This document shows, one piece after another, positions 4,965 to 8,577 of a stretch of DNA of 8,577 nucleotides (positions within the stretch are counted from its first letter, which is position 1; each line of letters begins with the position of its first letter). The notes below the pieces were generated by a model. That model saw only the letters and a list, made by a program, of their open reading frames with translations, ran no database searches and was not told the DNA's origin. This DNA is from Elusimicrobiota bacterium (lineage in GTDB: Bacteria; Elusimicrobiota; Elusimicrobia; Elusimicrobiales; UBA9959). A program made the translations under genes and the position numbers. The DNA lies in NCBI GenBank assembly GCA_030637365.1, contig DAOWGR010000116.1, positions 1 to 8,577 of the forward strand. The letters are read 5' to 3'.

Positions 4965-6373
4965 TGCCGAGCAATCTGCTTATAAAAGGCGGAAAGATTG
5001 TTCTTGAAAATTCCATTCAAATTTCCGATATTTTAGTTAAAAACGGCCGCATAGCGGACATATCCAAAAAAACCCGTAAACTGAAACCCAATCTAAAAAA
5101 CCTGAAAATTTTAGACGCTAAAGGACTTATCGTTCTTCCGGGAATCATTGACCCTCATGTCCATTATAATCTTCATCTTGAAAAAGGGGGGAAAACCAGC
5201 GATGATTTTTTATCCGGCTCGGCCGCGGCAATAACGGGAGGCGTTACGACCGTTATTGATTATACCGGTCAACCTCCGGGATGCAGGCTTAAAAAAGGGC
5301 TCTTAAACAGGCTTAAAGAAGCAAAAAACAAAATGCATACCGACTATTCTTTCCACTGCATAATACCTTCGTGGAAAAAACTTAAAAATCCCGAAGCTCA
5401 AATGAAAGAACTGATTAAAAGCGGAGCGCCTTCTTTTAAAATGTTTATGGCCTATAAATCGCGAGGCTTAATGAGCGATGATATGGATTTATTAAACGCT
5501 TTCATCGCGGCAAAAAAAGAAAAAGCTCTTATATGCCTGCACGCTGAAAGCGGAAAAACAATAGATCTTTTAATTTCAAAATATAATAATAAACAATATT
5601 CGGCGATTACGGCGCATTATTTATCAAGGCCGGACTACAGTGAATGGAACGCCGTACAAAGGGCCATTGCTTGCGCTAAAGCGGCAAAAGCGCCGGTATA
5701 TTTTGTCCACCTTTCAAGCGGCCGTTCCGCTGAAATCATAAAAAAAGAATTAAAAGAATTTAAATCCATATTGGGTGAAACTTGTCCGCAATATCTTATT
5801 TTAAATCGTAAAAATTTAAAAACCGAAAACGCCTATCTCTTTGCCTCATGTCCGCCGATAAGAACAAAAAGAGATTCTAAAACTCTTTGGAAAAATTTAA
5901 AAGAAGGAACATTGCGAGTAATAGCCACGGACAACTGCACTTTCTCAATAACGCAAAAAAAAGAATATGCCAAAGATATAAAAAAAATGCGCATGGGACT
6001 TCCCGGTTCGGCCACTTTGCTTCCGCTTATTTATACTCATGGCGTAAAAAGAAAAAAAATAACTTTACTTCAATTGGTAAAGTTAATGTCATTAAATCCT
6101 TCAAAAATAATGGGCTTATATCCTCAAAAGGGGACTATCCAAAAAGGCTCCGATGCCGATTTTGCCATTATAGACCCAAAAAAAATTCAAAAAACGGATT
6201 TCAAAAATTTAAAGCATAACTGTGATTGGTCGCCTTATCAGGGAATGAAATTATACGGTTTTCCAAAATACACGATTTTGCGAGGAGACATAAAGGCAAA
6301 AAACGGAGAATTGATTAATCCTTCAAAACCTTCGGGAAAGTTTATTAAAAGAAAAAAACCAATACTAACATAA
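4964..6373 (+). CDS. hydA: Dihydropyrimidinase / D-hydantoinase-family cyclic amidohydrolase
   Basis: The family hydrolyses cyclic ureides such as dihydropyrimidines and hydantoins with a binuclear metal centre in a TIM barrel. The 469 residues match the family's usual length. Metal ligands are all present: HVH (65-67), the carboxylated Lys in SFKMFMAYK (157-165, Lys159), His193 in LHAES, His249 in FVHLSS, and Asp323 in ATDNCTF. Other signatures are GETCPQYL (271-278), CPPIR (296-300), NPSKIMGLYPQKGTIQKGSDAD (378-399) and the late SPYQGMKLYG. The N- and C-terminal segments form the usual beta-sandwich. A divergent point is KMRMGLPGSATLLPL (341-355): the family normally has a Pro-Asn-Gly there, whose Asn touches the substrate ring, and Glu/Arg further on. 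Substrate is therefore uncertain. The start is coupled by TAATG to the membrane protein gene and has no SD. Confidence 0.9.
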   Translation: MPSNLLIKGGKIVLENSIQISDILVKNGRIADISKKTRKLKPNLKNLKILDAKGLIVLPGIIDPHVHYNLHLEKGGKTSDDFLSGSAAAITGGVTTVIDYTGQPPGCRLKKGLLNRLKEAKNKMHTDYSFHCIIPSWKKLKNPEAQMKELIKSGAPSFKMFMAYKSRGLMSDDMDLLNAFIAAKKEKALICLHAESGKTIDLLISKYNNKQYSAITAHYLSRPDYSEWNAVQRAIACAKAAKAPVYFVHLSSGRSAEIIKKELKEFKSILGETCPQYLILNRKNLKTENAYLFASCPPIRTKRDSKTLWKNLKEGTLRVIATDNCTFSITQKKEYAKDIKKMRMGLPGSATLLPLIYTHGVKRKKITLLQLVKLMSLNPSKIMGLYPQKGTIQKGSDADFAIIDPKKIQKTDFKNLKHNCDWSPYQGMKLYGFPKYTILRGDIKAKNGELINPSKPSGKFIKRKKPILT

Positions 6374-6380
6374 AGTTAGT
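6364..6380. other. Small hairpin between convergent genes
   Basis: ACTAAC (6364-6369) pairs with GTTAGT (6375-6380), with the hydantoinase stop codon in the loop region. At six base pairs and with no T-run on either side, it is only a weak candidate for a bidirectional terminator in the 12-bp convergent gap. Confidence 0.25.
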
Positions 6381-6382
6381 GT

Positions 6383-6410
6383 CGTTTACTCTAAACTCTC
6401 CACTCTGTTA
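6383..6410 (+). repeat. Degenerate heptanucleotide tandem tract, copy 3, within the ribF 3' end
   Basis: Four units in register: CGTTTAC, TCTAAAC, TCTCCAC, TCTGTTA. They are of the same TCTNNAC type and orientation as the tract at 4629-4677. On the minus strand they encode the unconserved last residues of RibF and its stop codon. Confidence 0.5.
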
Positions 6411-7288
6411 AAATACTTTTTCGCCACGCTTACATCTTCGGTTATCTGCTTTTTCAAGCTTTCACTCAAACTGAATTTTTTCTCGCCTCTAAGCCTTTTT
6501 AAAAATTCAATTCTTAAAGTTTTGCCGTAAATCATTTTGTCAAAATCAAAAATATGCGCTTCAAGAATCAAATGGGATTTTGATTTGTCTATGGTGGGGC
6601 GATAGCCGGCGTTCGCGACTCCATTATAAATATCGCCATCCAACATGATTTTCACCGCGAAAACTCCGGGGGGAATAATTTTTAAATCCGGAACATCAAT
6701 ATTTGCCGTCGGAAACCCCAATATCCTCCCTATGCGCGCGCCTTCTATTATTTTTCCCGTTATTGAATAATTCCACCCCAAACATTTATTTGCGTCTTCA
6801 ATGTTGCCTAAGGTTAATTGCCGCCTTATTAAAGAAGAAGATATTTTATGGTTTTCAAAATTAACAAAAGTCATATGCTTAAAATGGTTTGACTTTTTTA
6901 AACATATTTTTTTTAAAAAATTTAAATTTCCTTCTCTGTCTTTTCCAAACACGAAATCATGCCCCACGCATATGCCGCGCGCGTCATAATGGCCGATAAT
7001 AATATTATTAAAAAAATCCTCCGCGCTCATAGCCGCGACACTGGCGTCAAAAACCACGCTGTCACATCTGTCAATCCTCATATTTTTCAACAGCAAATCC
7101 CTCTCTCCGGGCAGTGTAATAAGACAATTTGAATTTTTTCCTGAAAAATAAAATCTTGGAGAAAGGGGAAAATAAAGCACAGTGCTTTTCATGCCGCGCT
7201 TTAAACTCTCTTTAACGGCGGCTTTTATGATTTTCTGATGACCGAGATGAACTCCGTCATAAGTGCCTATCGTAATATAATTCGGCAT
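6386..7288 (-). CDS. ribF: Bifunctional riboflavin kinase / FAD synthetase
   Basis: The enzyme converts riboflavin to FMN and FMN to FAD. The 300 residues give the full two-domain layout. The N-terminal adenylyltransferase has GTYDGVHLGHQKII (8-21, nucleotidyl-transfer HxGH), VGHDFVFGKDREGN (108-121) and ISSSLIRR (149-156). The C-terminal flavokinase has GRILGFPTANI (187-197), GVANAGYRPTI (223-233), LEAHIFDF (242-249, catalytic Glu243) and YGKTLRIEFLKRLRGEKKF (254-272). The N-terminus is about 10-15 residues shorter than usual, starting almost at the first beta strand. The ATG lies 1 base after the truB stop and has no SD, so it is translationally coupled. The last residues (NRVESLE) fall outside the family and are encoded by a heptanucleotide repeat. 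It converges on the hydantoinase gene with a 12-bp gap. Confidence 0.96.
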   Translation of the reverse strand: MPNYITIGTYDGVHLGHQKIIKAAVKESLKRGMKSTVLYFPLSPRFYFSGKNSNCLITLPGERDLLLKNMRIDRCDSVVFDASVAAMSAEDFFNNIIIGHYDARGICVGHDFVFGKDREGNLNFLKKICLKKSNHFKHMTFVNFENHKISSSLIRRQLTLGNIEDANKCLGWNYSITGKIIEGARIGRILGFPTANIDVPDLKIIPPGVFAVKIMLDGDIYNGVANAGYRPTIDKSKSHLILEAHIFDFDKMIYGKTLRIEFLKRLRGEKKFSLSESLKKQITEDVSVAKKYFNRVESLE

Positions 7289-7289
7289 A

Positions 7290-8006
7290 TTATCTGTATT
7301 CCAAATCTGAAGGAACGGCTATTAATTTGGAAATTAATTGTTCATAAGAAGATTTTTCTAAAAAATCCGCATCCAAAGCTTCCTTTACGCTCCACGACGC
7401 GACATTCTCGCGGCGCAACTCGGACAAGCGACCGCCGCAACCAAGCTTTATTCCCATTTCATGCGCGATAGAACGAATATATGTGCCCGAAGAACATTCA
7501 ATTTTAAAACGCAAAAAAGGCTTTCTATATGAATATTTAAGCCATTTTACATTAACCTGCCTTTTTATTATCGGCACAGCCATATTTCTGCGAGCGAGCT
7601 TATAAAGACGCTTTCCCTTATATTTAACAGCTGAAAACGGGGGAACATTCTGCGCTATTTTACCTGTCATAAAAGCGATAATTCGCTTTAAAGAAGCGGG
7701 AGTTACATCTCCCACTTCGCACTCCTTTAAAATCCTGCCGTCTCTGTCCCAGGTATCCGTCTCAATGCCAAGCTCTACAATACCCTTATAAACTTTATTG
7801 TAATTTTGAATTTCAGACTGACATTTGGCGGCGGCCCCCACAAGAACAACCAGTAAACCCGTTGCCATCGGATCAAGCGTTCCGCTATGACCGATTCTTT
7901 TTATTTTGAGCTTTTCCCTAAAAAGCTTAACAATCCCGTGAGAAGTTGCCTGAGAAGGCTTATCAAAAAGGAAAATACCGGATATGTCTCGCGCGATTTT
8001 TTTCAT
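7290..8006 (-). CDS. truB: tRNA pseudouridine-55 synthase
   Basis: TruB makes the universal pseudouridine 55 in the T-loop of tRNAs and also acts as a tRNA chaperone. The 238 residues contain SGIFLFDKP (9-17), GHSGTLDPMATG (39-50, catalytic Asp45), VPPFSAVKYKGKRLYKLAR (121-139) and SGTYIRSIAHEMG (173-185). The C-terminal PUA domain seen in the longer E. coli type is absent, as in many compact TruB proteins. I place the start at 8006, where the encoded MKKIARDISGIFLFDKP aligns with family N-termini. The frame stays open to a TTG at 8069, but the extra 21 residues are not family-like. No good SD is seen for either start. The upstream neighbour is a DHH phosphoesterase and the downstream one is ribF, the common bacterial order. 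Confidence 0.95.
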   Translation of the reverse strand: MKKIARDISGIFLFDKPSQATSHGIVKLFREKLKIKRIGHSGTLDPMATGLLVVLVGAAAKCQSEIQNYNKVYKGIVELGIETDTWDRDGRILKECEVGDVTPASLKRIIAFMTGKIAQNVPPFSAVKYKGKRLYKLARRNMAVPIIKRQVNVKWLKYSYRKPFLRFKIECSSGTYIRSIAHEMGIKLGCGGRLSELRRENVASWSVKEALDADFLEKSSYEQLISKLIAVPSDLEYR

Positions 8007-8081
8007 AATAACCAAGAATTTATTCCCCTTCGCGAAAACGGCAAACTTCCACGCCATGCGCCATGGCAAACCGGGCGAGCT

Positions 8082-8577
8082 TTATTTTTTTAAAATTTTT
8101 GCCACTTCTTTTTTTATTTTTTTCTCAATTATGTCCAAAGAAAGATTTGATTTGCAACCAGCCGCATGTTTATGACCCCCGCCGCCGAATTTCTTGGCTA
8201 AAACGCTTACATCAATATTTCCTTTTGAACGAAAAGTAATGCTGACTCGGCGAGCTTCTTGACTGAATAAAACGGAAATTTTCACGCCCGGAACCATCAT
8301 TCCATAATTTATAATGCTTTCAGTATGCTCGCGAAAAGCGTTTGTTTCCTTAAAATCATCATTGGTAAGCGTTAAAAAAACCGCTTTATCCGAAAAAGCG
8401 AGTCGCATGCTTAAAAGCGCCTTTCCCAAAATCTTAAGAGATCGGAAAGCCCGCGTTGAATAAAGCAAATCATTAATCCTTGAAAAATCAAAACCCGTCT
8501 GAAGAAGTCTTGCCGCTATTTCAAGGGTTTTGATATTGGTATACGGATATTGATAGCTCTCAGTATCGGTTTCTATC
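8082..8577 (-). CDS. nrnA: DHH/DHHA1 phosphoesterase (NrnA-like), N-terminus outside window
   Basis: NrnA-type enzymes are Mn2+-dependent exonucleases that degrade 2-5 nt RNAs and also dephosphorylate pAp in many bacteria. Only the last 164 residues are visible. The fragment opens in the last DHH-domain motif (TDTESYQY, where the family has TDTGSF/Y) and runs through the linker helix IAARLLQTGFD. It ends in the DHHA1 domain with VSITFRSKGNIDVSVLAKKFGGGGHKHAAG, whose GGGGH binds the substrate phosphates. The Gly-to-Glu change in the DTGS motif is unusual, but the Asp (metal ligand) is kept. The catalytic DHH triad lies outside the window. The stop at 8082-8084 is 75 bases before the truB start I prefer. 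Its place before truB and ribF matches the infB-rbfA-nrnA-truB-ribF order of many bacteria. Confidence 0.9.
   Translation of the reverse strand, partial: IETDTESYQYPYTNIKTLEIAARLLQTGFDFSRINDLLYSTRAFRSLKILGKALLSMRLAFSDKAVFLTLTNDDFKETNAFREHTESIINYGMMVPGVKISVLFSQEARRVSITFRSKGNIDVSVLAKKFGGGGHKHAAGCKSNLSLDIIEKKIKKEVAKILKK

Noticed and set aside
5927..5945. TDNCTF as a defect of the hydantoinase metal site
   Set aside because: As I recall, Asn or Gln after the metal-binding Asp is normal in dihydropyrimidinases and D-hydantoinases, so the site is intact.
8007..8069. TTG start giving a 21-residue longer TruB
   Set aside because: The added residues are not family-like. Conserved TruB N-termini begin shortly before the G-I-x-x-x-D-K-P motif, matching the start at 8006.

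Overview
This window is ordinary bacterial chromosome, AT-rich and densely packed. Genes abut or overlap by 1-4 bases within clusters, and the longer spacers hold short degenerate repeats. No rRNA, phage, insertion-sequence or CRISPR signature is visible. The style suggests a Candidate Phyla Radiation / Patescibacteria-type genome or another small uncultured bacterium: compact proteins, many starts without a Shine-Dalgarno (SD) sequence, a tRNA without encoded CCA, a short PilB, and the DHH phosphoesterase-truB-ribF cluster. That placement is an inference, not proven by any marker here.

Layout. (1) 1-1041, minus: 347 N-terminal residues of a short malic enzyme that runs off the left edge. (2) 1042-1189: a divergent promoter region with two back-to-back promoters, one for malic enzyme and one for the tRNA. 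(3) 1190-1262: a CAT-anticodon tRNA. (4) 1506-3374, plus: greA and a PilB/GspE-type ATPase 51 bp apart, both with good SD sequences. (5) 3375-3556: a spacer with two hairpins and a heptanucleotide repeat tract. (6) 3557-4560, plus: an aspartate kinase split into a catalytic ORF and a separate ACT-domain ORF. They overlap at GTGA just after an A8 tract. (7) 4561-4703: a spacer with a strong hairpin, two heptanucleotide tracts and a promoter that appears to give a leaderless mRNA. (8) 4704-6373, plus: a two-TM small membrane protein coupled by TAATG to a dihydropyrimidinase/D-hydantoinase-family amidohydrolase. (9) 8577-6386, minus: DHH phosphoesterase (N-terminus outside the window), truB and ribF. 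This is the conserved translation/RNA-maturation cluster, running convergent to the hydantoinase with only 12 bp between stop codons.

Functional picture. Malic enzyme links malate and pyruvate. GreA rescues arrested RNA polymerase. PilB powers type IV pilus extension. Aspartate kinase opens the aspartate pathway toward lysine/diaminopimelate, threonine and methionine. The hydantoinase opens cyclic amide rings of unknown identity in this host. NrnA-like, TruB and RibF serve nanoRNA turnover, tRNA pseudouridine-55 and FMN/FAD synthesis.

The most interesting points are the split aspartate kinase with only one ACT domain, where a slippery A8 tract lies in the correct phase for a -1 fusion, and a family of degenerate 7-bp tandem repeats. 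The repeats recur in three places on the same strand, and one of them forms the stop-codon end of ribF.
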